This document shows positions 6,899-16,428 of a stretch of DNA of 39,095 bases, one piece after another (the first letter of the stretch is position 1; every line of letters starts with the position of its first letter). The translations under genes and the position numbers were made by a program. The notes under the pieces were generated by a model. The model was not told the origin of the DNA. It worked only from the letters and a program-made list of their open reading frames with translations, and did no database searches. The DNA lies in IMG/VR virus record IMGVR_UViG_3300046691_000215, positions 1 through 39,095 of that record; one strand, written 5' to 3'. Source of the stretch: a virus.

Positions 6899-8956
6899 TT
6901 ACATTGCTACCCAGGCTCCCGTTGCCCAGCGCCACCAGCCAACTGTCCCGGTCTGAAGAAACAAGAAGCCTTCTGGCGCCGCAGTGATAGCGGTCCTGAC
7001 AGCGATGGGTCCGACGTTCGGGATCGAACTGTTCAATGCCGTACCCTTCAGCCCGGCGGCGGCATCCTGCATGACCGTCTGCAAAGCCTTCGTGCCATCG
7101 GTTACCGTGATCTGGTGACCTGGAATGAACTGGGAGCTGGAAACTTCGGCTGCTGAAAACCGCAGATCCACCGGAAACTCGGCCATGGAATGAGTGGCAA
7201 CCAGGTAGAGATCTTCCGTGTCATGGGAAACGCGGAAGTTGGAATAGCTACCGTCGAAGCGTGAAGCGATGCTGTTGATACCAATGGTGTTGCCACGGGT
7301 CAGGGTGGTGGTTGTACCTCCGTTAACTTTGTAACCGGAGGCCGGACCGTCAGGTCGATTGAAGATTGCTGAGAATGGACCTGCTGCTTGAAAGTGGACT
7401 TCAGTTCCAGCAGGAACCTTGATCGAATATGGGTAAAACTGGCGCAGATAGATGTTGGGTGTTTGCACCACAGTCAGCGGACGCCCGCCACTATGGCGAA
7501 GCCCGGAAAGTCCGAACGACCCATCAATCCCAATAGCGCCGCGCCGCACCAGATTCACATTGAACCGATCCTTTGGCAGGCCGTACTCTTCTAGGATCGC
7601 ATCGCAGACAATCTGGGAGATCATGCGCGTGGCGGGCGCCTGATAGTGGACGTTGTCCGACCAGAAATAATAACTGGTGGTATTGGCGAACAGGCTATAA
7701 AGCGGAATGAATCGGATGCCGTAGAAGTCGCACAGCTTTTTCAGGCTGCTGTTCCATGCGACCGCTTTGAGGCGATTTGTCTCGGTTCCGTGATAGGGGA
7801 TCGACTGCACCATAGGCCGAATTCCGCCGATCAGCAGTCGCTCGATTTGCAGCCGCATGAAGTCCAAGTACTGCTCGCGGGTATAACCCTGCGCAATGTC
7901 GTTGGTCCCCCAGGCCAGCACCATTACCTGCGGCTGAAACGTAGAGATAGCTCCCTCAAGGCCAGCCCATCCGAACTCAGCAGTTTGGCCTGGCGAGCCG
8001 TCCCCCCTGACGCGGCCTTCAGCGTAGTAGACATACTCGCGCAGTTTCATCTCTACGTTGGCGGGTGTCGATCCCTCGCCCAGTACGGATACTCGATTGG
8101 CAGTGGCATCGCAGAACGCAGTGTTGGAATCACCCCAGAATGCGATAACCGGACCCACTTTCCAAAAGAATGAGGCGTCGTATTTCTGGTAAGCCTCTTG
8201 CGGGAAGAGAACGCCATCGACAATTTGCTCGTGAGCCAGAAGGGGATCCCCGCCAACCGGCATTGCCATGACTGAACCCCTAGTTTCCAAGTCCTTTCCT
8301 TTTGCTGTAACGGTGCTCGAAAGCGGGTAGATCCCCGCGTTGATATCCATCGCCCACGATGCATTGATTCCGGCATTGAGGTTTCCTGCTTGGTCCGCCG
8401 AGCCTGTACCCGTCGCGCCAGAATCGACAGCATTTGGGACAAGTTTCCTCGACAGCTCCTGGCGTAAAGCGGCATCGCCCACAGAGACGAAGTTAATAGA
8501 TTCGGCCCCCCATACGCCTGTCGTCACATACGGAAGCGCAACAGAGGCTTTCGGCTTCCACAGCTCGCCATCCTTCAGCATGATCTCATTTCGTTCAGCG
8601 AACGTAACCGGCTGCGAGGCGTAATCACCAATTACGTCATAACCGGAAGTCGCGATGAATTCATCGAATCGATCGGCTCTATCCGCCTGGGCGGTATCGA
8701 ACTCGGATTCACGTCGACTCTGGTCAGCATCAAACTCAGCTTCGCGCCGACTCTGGTCAGCATCAAATTCAGCCTCGCGCCGAACTTGATCAGCGTCGTG
8801 CTCACTCTCCATCCCCTTCCAGGACTTGAGTGGAACTCCCAGCCGGTTTGGAACAGGGGCAGTTCCTCCGGTCAGCAGTAGATCGAAATCCTCAGCGTTA
8901 TCGATCAAATCCTTCGGATGGGTTGAGCCGGGTGCGTTACCGGTGTTGTAAGCCAT
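6899..8956 (-). CDS. Tail spike/fibre with SGNH (GDSL-type) hydrolase domain
   Basis: A 685-residue receptor-binding protein. ATG 8956 is chosen because GAGA lies about 9 bases upstream; ATG 8962 is also possible. Residues 1-50 probably bind the tail tip. Residues 54-97 are four 11-residue repeats of the DADQSRREAEF type, a likely trimeric coiled coil. A GDYASQPVTFAERN-type neck found in many tail fibres follows. An SGNH hydrolase domain spans about residues 265-465, with GDS (Ser277), GTND (Asn352) and D434-N-V-H437 all present, so it should be an active esterase or deacetylase. The C-terminal 200 residues are beta-rich and may bind the receptor. The expected role is removal of acetyl groups from the lipopolysaccharide or capsule during adsorption. 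It is the last structural gene before the cargo genes and endolysin. Confidence 0.87.
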   Translation of the reverse strand: MAYNTGNAPGSTHPKDLIDNAEDFDLLLTGGTAPVPNRLGVPLKSWKGMESEHDADQVRREAEFDADQSRREAEFDADQSRRESEFDTAQADRADRFDEFIATSGYDVIGDYASQPVTFAERNEIMLKDGELWKPKASVALPYVTTGVWGAESINFVSVGDAALRQELSRKLVPNAVDSGATGTGSADQAGNLNAGINASWAMDINAGIYPLSSTVTAKGKDLETRGSVMAMPVGGDPLLAHEQIVDGVLFPQEAYQKYDASFFWKVGPVIAFWGDSNTAFCDATANRVSVLGEGSTPANVEMKLREYVYYAEGRVRGDGSPGQTAEFGWAGLEGAISTFQPQVMVLAWGTNDIAQGYTREQYLDFMRLQIERLLIGGIRPMVQSIPYHGTETNRLKAVAWNSSLKKLCDFYGIRFIPLYSLFANTTSYYFWSDNVHYQAPATRMISQIVCDAILEEYGLPKDRFNVNLVRRGAIGIDGSFGLSGLRHSGGRPLTVVQTPNIYLRQFYPYSIKVPAGTEVHFQAAGPFSAIFNRPDGPASGYKVNGGTTTTLTRGNTIGINSIASRFDGSYSNFRVSHDTEDLYLVATHSMAEFPVDLRFSAAEVSSSQFIPGHQITVTDGTKALQTVMQDAAAGLKGTALNSSIPNVGPIAVRTAITAAPEGFLFLQTGTVGWWRWATGAWVAM
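8666..8797 (-). repeat. Four 33-base in-frame repeats in the spike gene
   Basis: Codes for four consecutive 11-residue units: DADQVRREAEF, DADQSRREAEF, DADQSRRESEF and DTAQADRADRF. The two central units are nearly identical in DNA, the outer ones diverged. The period suits a right-handed or hendecad coiled coil, and copy number could change by slippage, altering shaft length. Confidence 0.85.
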
Positions 8957-9071
8957 GGGCATTTTCTCGCATGCACGCCGGCGCCGCCGCAATGTTGGCG
9001 GAGTCGCGAGCGATGTGTTTTAAGTTTTCCGGCGGGGTGCCGGTGGAAATTAGCGAAGCGCGTGAAGATGA

Positions 9072-9533
9072 TCAGTCGACGTGGCGAGGCCACTTCTGAA
9101 TCATGGCCCTGTCGAAGATGCTGGAATAGAGCACATACTCTGGAGCAAACAGAACCCACTCGGCGTCCACGAGCGGGCGTTTGAGCAACCAGAGTTCGGC
9201 GGTAAAACGCCAATGATCAACGCCAACCAACACTGGCCCGCGGTATATGTCGTCGAAGTTCGCCTGGTAGTTCTCGAGGCCCAGCGGTGATTTGAGTGGG
9301 CACTCAAATGGCAGCGTTCCAGAAACGAGCACATGCTCAAACCATCCTTCGAACAATTGCGCCTCGGAAGCACTGAGCAACCAAGTGACAGAAGTTCGGG
9401 TCGGTACGTTCTGGTAGGCGCGGCGCCGGATTTTCCTACCGGTCACCAATTGCGTACTGACCATCGGACTGACAGGATCGAAGCCATACCCCTCCCTCAA
9501 CGGGAGAGGCAGACCTTCCGGGTATTGGATCAT
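9072..9533 (-). CDS. Tail protein between tip protein J and spike
   Basis: A 153-residue protein, starting MIQYPEGLPLPLREGYGF. It is predicted beta-rich, with many aromatic residues and no membrane segments or Cys. Position and size match a small conserved protein of D3-like Pseudomonas siphophages encoded between the tail tip protein and the receptor-binding protein. A role in joining spike to tip or in baseplate structure is inferred from location only. The start is 9 bases after the stop of the tip gene, so translation is probably coupled. Confidence 0.7.
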   Translation of the reverse strand: MIQYPEGLPLPLREGYGFDPVSPMVSTQLVTGRKIRRRAYQNVPTRTSVTWLLSASEAQLFEGWFEHVLVSGTLPFECPLKSPLGLENYQANFDDIYRGPVLVGVDHWRFTAELWLLKRPLVDAEWVLFAPEYVLYSSIFDRAMIQKWPRHVD

Positions 9534-9542
9534 GTGTCGTCC

Positions 9543-12500
9543 TTACGGTGCCGGAGCGTTGTCGTAGGTGTAAACGCGTTCGTCGTAGGGCATGCCCTTC
9601 AACGCCACGTTGCCGTTGGATGGAGATGAACTATTTACCAGGACCGGATAAGCCCACTTGCTTGCCGGGCCTATCAGCAGCTGCGGTAGCTCCAGGGTCA
9701 TGCTGGTGTCTGGTGTGAAGTCCAGATCGACGATCTGCAGGCGGTATTCATCAATCGCGGTGACCGGGAATGGCCCAGAGAGAGAGCCATCAGGACGGCT
9801 GATGCCGACACGGTAGGCCTCGGGCGCAGACCAGTCGATCGGCTCGGTCGATTCCAGCAAGAAGCCGCCGGTGGTTGCCGTGACGCTACGCAACTGCGCG
9901 CTTTGGCACAGCCCCGGAGTATCGCTGGCGACAGCGCAGAAGCTGAGGTAGCCGCTGTTCATGCCGGCCAGCTCGGTTTCCCAGCTGTAGGTGTCTTGGC
10001 GAAACAGTTGGTGACCGCGGCGGCGCATGCCGAACTGGTAGGCGCGGTCCCGGTCACCCACGCCTGGCAGCTTGACCTTCTCGACCTTCAGCCCCGCATC
10101 ACCAGGCCAGCGGCAGGGCACGGTTTCCCAGGCCCATGTCAGGTTCGAGTAATACTCAACGTCGACCCCGTCGAAGTCGTTGATTGATGGCAGCGGCCCG
10201 TCGATCTTGAGACCCTTGGTCATGTTCTGCGGCGAGTAGGTCTGCGTTTTCGGACCGTAGGTGATATCGAATGCCGCCCGGGGCTCGTCGCGCACCAGGC
10301 TGACCAAGCCGTTCTTGATGGTCAGCTCGGCAAAACCACAAGCCAGCGCATTGTTCAGCCGGTCCTTTGCCGTGCTGGTGTCGTCGATAACCTCGTCGTA
10401 ATACTGGCCGGCAGCCTCAAATACCGTGTGCAAGCGATCCCACTCGGGCAGGTCGATATCGGCGTCGGTGTATCCGAGTGACTTCAGGACATGCAGACAC
10501 CAGGGCACTATGCCACGCGTTGGTTGCGGCGCGGTCCAGACGCCACCGGTGTAGATCGGCAGTATCCTGGTTCCAATCAGGTTGGCCTGGCTTTCCGACT
10601 GAGCCGACAAGCGATCACCGCTGCGGATCTGCAGCGCCATAACGGTCATGCCCGGGTAACTGGTCGGTCGGACCTGGCGCAGGCTCCGCAGGCTATACCA
10701 GCTGATGTCGTCCTGCTTTTCCGAGTCGATGCGGCCTGGCTGACTGACGAAGCGCTTCTTGATTCGAGCCTCAGGATTCATCGGGTAAGGCAGGGTCGTG
10801 CGATACGTGAAGCCTTGCGCGTCGCGCGTCCCGCCGTAGTGCTCTTTCTCAATCACCGTCACAGGCCCGGCCGTATCCGCGTCGCGGAACTCGAAGGCAT
10901 GGAACGACCTGACCGGGTAGATCTGCCCTTCCCGCCCAATGCCGCACAGGCCATTTGGGTGAAATACAGTCCACTCAATCTCGGTGACCAGTTCGCCTTT
11001 CGGGGCGCAGCTGAACCAGCCACGATAGCCGCCCTCCAGGTTCGACGGGTCCAGGGTAATCAGCCCGTTGACGGTTTCGGTCAGATCAAAACCTGGCCAA
11101 CCCGAATCGACAGATCCGGACGAGGTCAGGCGCTCAACAACCATAAGCGTCGAGCTGAAGGCCGTGATGCGATAGCGCAGGCCGACGGGCCCGATGGTGG
11201 CCAAGGCCGATCCGAGCGCAAGACCGACTACAGGCTGCCCACCGACGTAATCCAGGGTCATCTCTGCCGGTTGCTCAGGCGTCCCCGAAGTAGCTGCCGT
11301 GCCAGTGGTATTGATTGGACTGGAGCCGAGCACGTCAGCCCCGCCGGACGCGACCAGGGCCAGCCCGTTGTTGGCGCCGGTTTGCGTAAGCAGGACTTTG
11401 CCCGCGGAGACACTGGCAACGAACGGCGCGGCACCCTTGGCGGTATTAATTGCGGAGACTAGGCCCGCAAGGTCGGTAGTTGCCGTATTCAGCGCGACAG
11501 AATACGGGGTAGCGCCGAGCGAGACCGTGAAGGTCAGCGGCGTCACGTTGTAATCGTAGCGGGCTGGGATGCTCGAGCTGAGAATCGTCGACGGCGCGCC
11601 AGCAGTCGGCGGCACGGCCGGCGCATACGGGGTGTGAGAGTGGACAACGTAATAACCGGCGTTCGCACCCTGGACCTCGATCGACATGCCAACCGATGGA
11701 TTCAGCATTTCCAGCGGGCCACGCACAATGTCTCGCCCGGCGCCGCCGTCGATGACGGTGTACACGTACGGCGAGAGGACGCGAATGATCAGGCCGCTCT
11801 CCCAGTCAGTCGGGAAGGCGCCAGCACCGGACGGGATGCCGATACTGGTCCCGATGAACTGGTAGGCCGAGGCTGTCGCGGTCTGCGTCAGCGCGGTGGC
11901 CACAGTCATTTCCAAGCCGGCCGAACCGTTGGAGCTGGCCCCGACCTCGTCGACGTTGTACCAGAGCATCGATGCCGTATTGCCTGACACATCGGCGCCA
12001 GGCGGGTAGATAGTGCAGATGGCGTCAGAGCCCAACGAGATAAGCGGGGTTTCGCCGATCTTAATGTCGCTGGTGGTGACCTGCACGCTGCCGGCCGAAA
12101 CGTAGAGCAGCATTTCAGTCCACTGCTCGCGCGGCGCCACAAACCAGGTGCGCGGCTCAGCCAGATAAGCCGGGAACAGTTTCTGCCTGCCGGCCAGGTT
12201 GCGCACCGGATCGCCGATCTTGACCTTGTTGCCCTTCGCGCTGGCCTCGTCGATCGGGTCGCCCTGGGCGGTGCCGGCCATCGAGGGCATGCCAGGCATC
12301 TTGGGCATGAGTAATTTGCCTACGGCCTTCACGCCCTTGAACAGCAAGGCGGTGATGGTAAAGGGGTCTGTGCCCTTCGGCTCGCGCCAGATCTGGACGT
12401 GATCGGCCGGCTTGAATTTGACCTTGTGCCAGAGCGTCGGGCAGATCAGTTCGCCATTGATCTCGACGCTGATCGGCTGAACGGGCGCGCGGCGGTAGTG

Positions 12501-12605
12501 TTCCGTCATGCTCTTGAGCCACGCCTCGATCGTCAGGCGCTCGCGCGTGGTGTAGGTGGCCAGCGGCTGGCAGTCGGCCAATTTGTTCGGAAAAAATTCA
12601 ATCAC
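9543..12605 (-). CDS. Tail tip / host specificity protein J-like (TipJ)
   Basis: A large tail-tip protein of about 1020 residues that forms the central hub and contacts the host surface. I chose the GTG at 12605 because it overlaps the stop of the NlpC/P60 gene (GTGATTGA) and gives the typical opening IEFFPNKLAD. A TTG at 12638 is the alternative. A hydrophobic segment, ITALLFKGVKAVGKLL, is near residue 85, as in J proteins. The second half has the conserved core, e.g. FHPNGLCGIGREGQIYPVRS, SLRSLRQVRPTSYPGMTVMA and LNNALACGFAELTIKNG. An unusual insert at about residues 355-430 resembles the flagellin hook IN domain (TTDLAGLVSAIN followed by a short beta repeat). It probably adds a surface-exposed module. 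Confidence 0.9.
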   Translation of the reverse strand: MIEFFPNKLADCQPLATYTTRERLTIEAWLKSMTEHYRRAPVQPISVEINGELICPTLWHKVKFKPADHVQIWREPKGTDPFTITALLFKGVKAVGKLLMPKMPGMPSMAGTAQGDPIDEASAKGNKVKIGDPVRNLAGRQKLFPAYLAEPRTWFVAPREQWTEMLLYVSAGSVQVTTSDIKIGETPLISLGSDAICTIYPPGADVSGNTASMLWYNVDEVGASSNGSAGLEMTVATALTQTATASAYQFIGTSIGIPSGAGAFPTDWESGLIIRVLSPYVYTVIDGGAGRDIVRGPLEMLNPSVGMSIEVQGANAGYYVVHSHTPYAPAVPPTAGAPSTILSSSIPARYDYNVTPLTFTVSLGATPYSVALNTATTDLAGLVSAINTAKGAAPFVASVSAGKVLLTQTGANNGLALVASGGADVLGSSPINTTGTAATSGTPEQPAEMTLDYVGGQPVVGLALGSALATIGPVGLRYRITAFSSTLMVVERLTSSGSVDSGWPGFDLTETVNGLITLDPSNLEGGYRGWFSCAPKGELVTEIEWTVFHPNGLCGIGREGQIYPVRSFHAFEFRDADTAGPVTVIEKEHYGGTRDAQGFTYRTTLPYPMNPEARIKKRFVSQPGRIDSEKQDDISWYSLRSLRQVRPTSYPGMTVMALQIRSGDRLSAQSESQANLIGTRILPIYTGGVWTAPQPTRGIVPWCLHVLKSLGYTDADIDLPEWDRLHTVFEAAGQYYDEVIDDTSTAKDRLNNALACGFAELTIKNGLVSLVRDEPRAAFDITYGPKTQTYSPQNMTKGLKIDGPLPSINDFDGVDVEYYSNLTWAWETVPCRWPGDAGLKVEKVKLPGVGDRDRAYQFGMRRRGHQLFRQDTYSWETELAGMNSGYLSFCAVASDTPGLCQSAQLRSVTATTGGFLLESTEPIDWSAPEAYRVGISRPDGSLSGPFPVTAIDEYRLQIVDLDFTPDTSMTLELPQLLIGPASKWAYPVLVNSSSPSNGNVALKGMPYDERVYTYDNAPAP

Positions 12606-12984
12606 GGTAGTACACCACTCGTTGATAGCACGACTCAAAGTCGCGCACTGGGCGAATGCGGGGGCCGCCCGGGTTGGTGTCGAGCACCTTCAGCTGGCCA
12701 TCCAGATGCACAACCACGCCGACGTGCTCCAGGTAATCGCCCTTGAAGGCGGCCGCAATGGCGCCGGGCTCGGGTTGGCACTCGTCCATGCCTGCCTTGA
12801 GGTCGTGATAAGCGATGGTGTTCGCGCGCAGCTTGGCCCGCCCCACCCCGCCCAGCGAAGGCAGCAAAGGCAGGCCGAACACTTCATGCCGCACAGAAAT
12901 GACGAGGCCGTAACAGTCGAATGCCAGCGGCCCGCGTGCGCCATCCTTGTAGGGGGCTGACAGGTACTTGCCGATATCGCTCAT
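12598..12984 (-). CDS. NlpC/P60-family tail assembly peptidase (lambda K-like)
   Basis: A 128-residue cysteine peptidase-like protein. Its ATG at 12984 overlaps the stop of the preceding gene (ATGA) and fits the domain start MSDIGKYLSAPYKDG. The nucleophile motif is FDCYGLVISVRHEVFG near residue 24, and the second motif HVGVVVHL near residue 89 supplies the His. In lambda-like phages this protein sits at the tail tip and cuts the peptide part of murein during DNA entry, or aids tip assembly. It lies between the DUF1833 gene and tip protein J, its usual place. Confidence 0.85.
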   Translation of the reverse strand: MSDIGKYLSAPYKDGARGPLAFDCYGLVISVRHEVFGLPLLPSLGGVGRAKLRANTIAYHDLKAGMDECQPEPGAIAAAFKGDYLEHVGVVVHLDGQLKVLDTNPGGPRIRPVRDFESCYQRVVYYRD

Positions 12985-13463
12985 ATGTAGAGCAGCCCAG
13001 GCGCTACATCCGGGGTCAGTCGATCCCGAAAGCATGCCGTGCCGAGTAGATCGAACAGCCCGCACGTCAGCGTGGCCACGGTCGTTTCGTACTGTCGATT
13101 GAGCAGCGACATGCGGTAACGCTCGGCCGGGTAGGTCAGATCGCCTTCGAGGTAGCGCCGGCAGGTCAGTGTCACCCGAGCGTTAGCGGCCTTGGCCTGC
13201 TCGATTTTGATTTGGACCGCCCCGGACACGTTGTCGAGGGCGAGAATGATGTTCTGAAAGCCAGAGTTGTCTTGGTTGGGCAGACCCTGCTCCAGGGCCA
13301 GGGCGGTGAAGGCGAGCACCCGAGCATCTTCAGTTCCGCAAACTCGATCCTCAAAACCGTCGCAGAATAGGATCGGCGTCGGCCAGATGGAACAGGTTGC
13401 CTCAATCGTGTTGATCGGCAGCGGCCCGCCCGAGGCGTAGCAGACATTTATTGGATTGCTCAT
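12981..13463 (-). CDS. DUF1833-type phage tail protein
   Basis: A 160-residue protein, starting MSNPINVCYASGGPLPINTI. Sequence pattern and position (after the tape measure, before NlpC/P60) match DUF1833, a family restricted to siphophages and prophages and likely the distal tail or hub counterpart of lambda L/M. The segment ARVTLTCRRYLEGDLTYPAE is characteristic. No catalytic motif is visible. The stop overlaps the next start by ATGA. Confidence 0.75.
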   Translation of the reverse strand: MSNPINVCYASGGPLPINTIEATCSIWPTPILFCDGFEDRVCGTEDARVLAFTALALEQGLPNQDNSGFQNIILALDNVSGAVQIKIEQAKAANARVTLTCRRYLEGDLTYPAERYRMSLLNRQYETTVATLTCGLFDLLGTACFRDRLTPDVAPGLLYI

Positions 13464-13494
13464 CTGCTGCTCCAGATATCAATGTGCTGCGCAT

Positions 13495-16383
13495 TCAAGC
13501 GCCTTGTGACTTCAGGCCGTACTTGGCCTGGTTGACGTTGTGGATATCTCCCTCGCCTCGGATGTTGGATACGTAGATATCGATGACATCCTGCTCGGAG
13601 AGCTGCCGGCGATTGACCTGGCCCGCGCGACTGGCGTCCTCGATCAGGTTGATGACCGGGGCTGCTGACGGGCCATTGTTGCTGCGCCCCTGACTTACTT
13701 TCTCCAGCGTACGGTCCAGTTTTGCGCTGGTTTCAGCGGTGGTTACCCGCTCGCCCTTCTTGAGGTTCCAGGTACCATCCGCCGGAACGTAATCGATACC
13801 GTCGTGCGCCTGACCGTCCAGAGCCGATCCCACGGCAGTCATCATCACTCCCGCCGCAGCTGTCGCTGCGATGGCTGCTCCAGGCGCAACGACTGGACCA
13901 ACGAACGGAATGCCGATCATTGCGGTGAATGCATTGAGGCCGGCCATTGCGACTTGAGCCGCTGCGTAAGAAAGCAGCGCATGCCCAACGGATTGAATGA
14001 AGCTGGCGGCCAACCCTTTGGCGTCCAGCTTGCCGGTTTCAGCCCACTCCGTAATCGCGTCAGTGAGATTGTGGAAAGTCTCAGCGCCTACGCTATGCAT
14101 GGTGCTGTAGAGGTCCATGCTGGCTTCAGCTTGTGTAGCCACGCCGCTGATGAACCCCGTCACGCCTTGCCTTTGAAGGCTATCCACCCTGCTGTAGTAA
14201 TCCTCTTGCAAGAGCACTCGCTCTGCCAGCGCCTCCCGAAGCATTTCTGTCTCGGTGTCGTACAGGCTTTGGGTGATATCACCGGCGTTCAGTTGCTTTT
14301 GAAGATCGGCCATCTGCCGGTTGTGATCTTGCTGAAGAGCAAGATCCTGGCGCATGCGTTCCCGGGTCTGCTCTCCCATAGCGGCGCCAGCAAGTTCCAT
14401 GTCGAAACCTGAACGGACGGTATCGTTTTCAGCGCGGAGGTTTGCGGCGAAGGCAGCCGACTTGGCCGACTCGTCACTGGCTATCTTGAGCTTCTGGAGA
14501 ACATCGAGCTCCGCCGCAAGACCTTCCAGTCGTTTTTGCTGAGTGGCGTTGATGCCAACCAACTTGCCGGAAGCCAGTTCAAACCTGAGCTTGTCCGCTT
14601 CCGTTGCCTTCTTCTGTGCATCCGCGGAGGTGTTGATCAACGCGATCTGACGCTGATAGTCAGTTACCGCGTCCTCACCTCGCTTGGTCAGTGCTGCTGC
14701 AGCCGTGGCTGCTGCCGTAGCGGCCTGCTTGGATGCTGCAGCACTTTTCTTCTCGGCTTCAATTGCCGCTTCGCTTGCGTCCAGGGTCTTGGCTTTTGCT
14801 ACAAGCAGTTCGCCCTCACCTTCCTTCAGCCCTGTGACCAGGCCAGCACCTATGCGGGCGGCGAGTTTATCGGCGTTCGTTTTCTTGCCCGAGAGCAATA
14901 TCTGTTCATCGAGTGTCTTGGCCAGATCTTTAAAGGCCTTCGACTGCTCCACCACTACCGGCGCGGCGAGGATCCCGTTCAGCACGGTGATTTGCGCGCC
15001 GAAAGCCTCGACCTTTTGCCGGGCTGTATCGAGTTCGCCTTGTGCCGTAATCAGCGACTCGTTCCACTGGCGTTGACGGGCATCATCAGGATGATCGCGC
15101 AGCAATCGTTGGTACTGCGAAACCGCACTCTCTGCATCGAGTGCACGCAGCTGCGCCTCCATCAAATCTTGGTTGATGTCCTGCAGGGCCGCCGCCGCTT
15201 GATTCTTTGTGAACCCGTCGAACGACTTGTTCAGGTAATCAATCTTGCTGGCCAGGGACGTCGCCGATTCGTCAGCGTCATCGCCGCTTATGGCGAAGTA
15301 GGCAAGCGCACTGGCGGCAAGTAGCACTACCCCAACCGGCCCCCCAAGCAAGGCCATGGCCGCCGATGCGCCACGGGCAGCCACGCCGATTCCGACAAGC
15401 CCTGCGGCTGTTGCAGGTGCTACACCGGCCATGCGCGCAAGCGCTAACTGATAGCGAACAGCTTCGACCTGAGCTGCTGCGAAAGCTACAGCAGTACCTG
15501 CGGCGCTGGCGGCAAGGCGAGTTGCCAACACAACCGCCAGAGCCGTTGCTGCTTGTGCCGTTAGACCAAGCGCGGTACGCGCCGCCGGAGATCCCAAGGC
15601 CGAGTTAAACGCCTCGACTGCTGCGCGCGCACCATCGAGGCTCCCCTCGCCGGTCAGGAGACCGGCAACAGTATTGCGAAGTGCATCCAGCGAACCGCCG
15701 AAGGTGTCGCGGCCGGCTGCGGCAGCACCGCTATACGATTCCTCAAGTGCATTCAGGATAATGCCCTGGGCACCTGCCACATCCCCCACGGACTCAAGTG
15801 ACTCCGCGAGCTTTTTCTGATCCTCGGTAAATCTGAAACCTTGCTTGCTCAGAGAACTGAGGCCCTCTGTTGGCACGTCCAACGCCCGCCCGATTGTTTC
15901 GGCGGCCTGCTGCACTGTTGTTCCGGTTCGCGCGGCCATGTCGGAAGCAGCCTGAAGCGCCCGGGTGAACTGCGTTCCGACAACACCGGTGAATGCCAGA
16001 AGCGCTGTCTGCGCCTGGTTGATATCACCACCAGAAAACGTGCTCGCCTTCTCCATGGCGTCGGCCATTTCGTTCAGCTGGTCTCGACTGAAGCCGGCTG
16101 ACTCGCCCGTCGATTTAAGTACTGCTGCCAGCTGGGCTTGTTCCTTTTCAGCATCCCGAGTTTCGGTGATGAAGCTGGTAAGCACCGCACCCACCGAGAA
16201 ACCCGCAACAGCACCCGCAACAACTTCGCCAAGCGCACTCCAGGCCAGCGAGGCCATATTCGCAGCGTCGGCAATCCCTTTGCCTGACTTCCGAGCCGCA
16301 ACTTCGGCCTTGTCCAGCGGACCAGTAAAACCACCGATACGCGCGATAAGATCGAGCGTTAGCGTGCCCAGTGAATTAGCCAT
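13495..16383 (-). CDS. Tail tape measure protein
   Basis: A 962-residue scaffold that sets tail length and later leaves with the DNA. The ATG at 16383 is preceded by GGAGTTACAG. The N-terminus, LGTLTLDLIARIGGFTGPLDKAE, and the following hydrophobic helix pair (residues about 50-75, 280-370) are typical of lambda-type tape measures. The centre (about 390-760) is long alpha-helical and Ala/Gln/Lys-rich. A hydrophobic stretch near residue 830-880 (AAQVAMAGLNAFTAMIG) could insert into the inner membrane. At the usual 1.5 angstrom per residue the length predicts a tail of about 140 nm. Confidence 0.93.
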   Translation of the reverse strand: MANSLGTLTLDLIARIGGFTGPLDKAEVAARKSGKGIADAANMASLAWSALGEVVAGAVAGFSVGAVLTSFITETRDAEKEQAQLAAVLKSTGESAGFSRDQLNEMADAMEKASTFSGGDINQAQTALLAFTGVVGTQFTRALQAASDMAARTGTTVQQAAETIGRALDVPTEGLSSLSKQGFRFTEDQKKLAESLESVGDVAGAQGIILNALEESYSGAAAAGRDTFGGSLDALRNTVAGLLTGEGSLDGARAAVEAFNSALGSPAARTALGLTAQAATALAVVLATRLAASAAGTAVAFAAAQVEAVRYQLALARMAGVAPATAAGLVGIGVAARGASAAMALLGGPVGVVLLAASALAYFAISGDDADESATSLASKIDYLNKSFDGFTKNQAAAALQDINQDLMEAQLRALDAESAVSQYQRLLRDHPDDARQRQWNESLITAQGELDTARQKVEAFGAQITVLNGILAAPVVVEQSKAFKDLAKTLDEQILLSGKKTNADKLAARIGAGLVTGLKEGEGELLVAKAKTLDASEAAIEAEKKSAAASKQAATAAATAAAALTKRGEDAVTDYQRQIALINTSADAQKKATEADKLRFELASGKLVGINATQQKRLEGLAAELDVLQKLKIASDESAKSAAFAANLRAENDTVRSGFDMELAGAAMGEQTRERMRQDLALQQDHNRQMADLQKQLNAGDITQSLYDTETEMLREALAERVLLQEDYYSRVDSLQRQGVTGFISGVATQAEASMDLYSTMHSVGAETFHNLTDAITEWAETGKLDAKGLAASFIQSVGHALLSYAAAQVAMAGLNAFTAMIGIPFVGPVVAPGAAIAATAAAGVMMTAVGSALDGQAHDGIDYVPADGTWNLKKGERVTTAETSAKLDRTLEKVSQGRSNNGPSAAPVINLIEDASRAGQVNRRQLSEQDVIDIYVSNIRGEGDIHNVNQAKYGLKSQGA

Positions 16384-16403
16384 CTGTAACTCCAAGCGAC
16401 ACC

Positions 16404-16423
16404 GGCCATTTCGAGAAATGGCC
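16404..16423. other. Inverted repeat between GT and tape measure genes
   Basis: GGCCATTTC and GAAATGGCC form a perfect 9-base palindrome with a 2-base centre. It lies between the stop of the GT frame (16429) and the tape measure ribosome-binding site. On the mRNA (minus) side no U-run follows, so it is more likely a translational or mRNA-stability hairpin than a terminator. Confidence 0.5.
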
Positions 16424-16428
16424 TGTTT

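Noticed and set aside
8666-8797. Regular repeats as a possible CRISPR array
   Set aside because: Period of 33 bases without unique spacers, in frame, coding for an 11-residue coiled-coil repeat.
10491-11462. Plus-strand open frame of 323 codons
   Set aside because: Shadow of the tail tip gene; repetitive Arg/Gln/Gly composition and no start signal.
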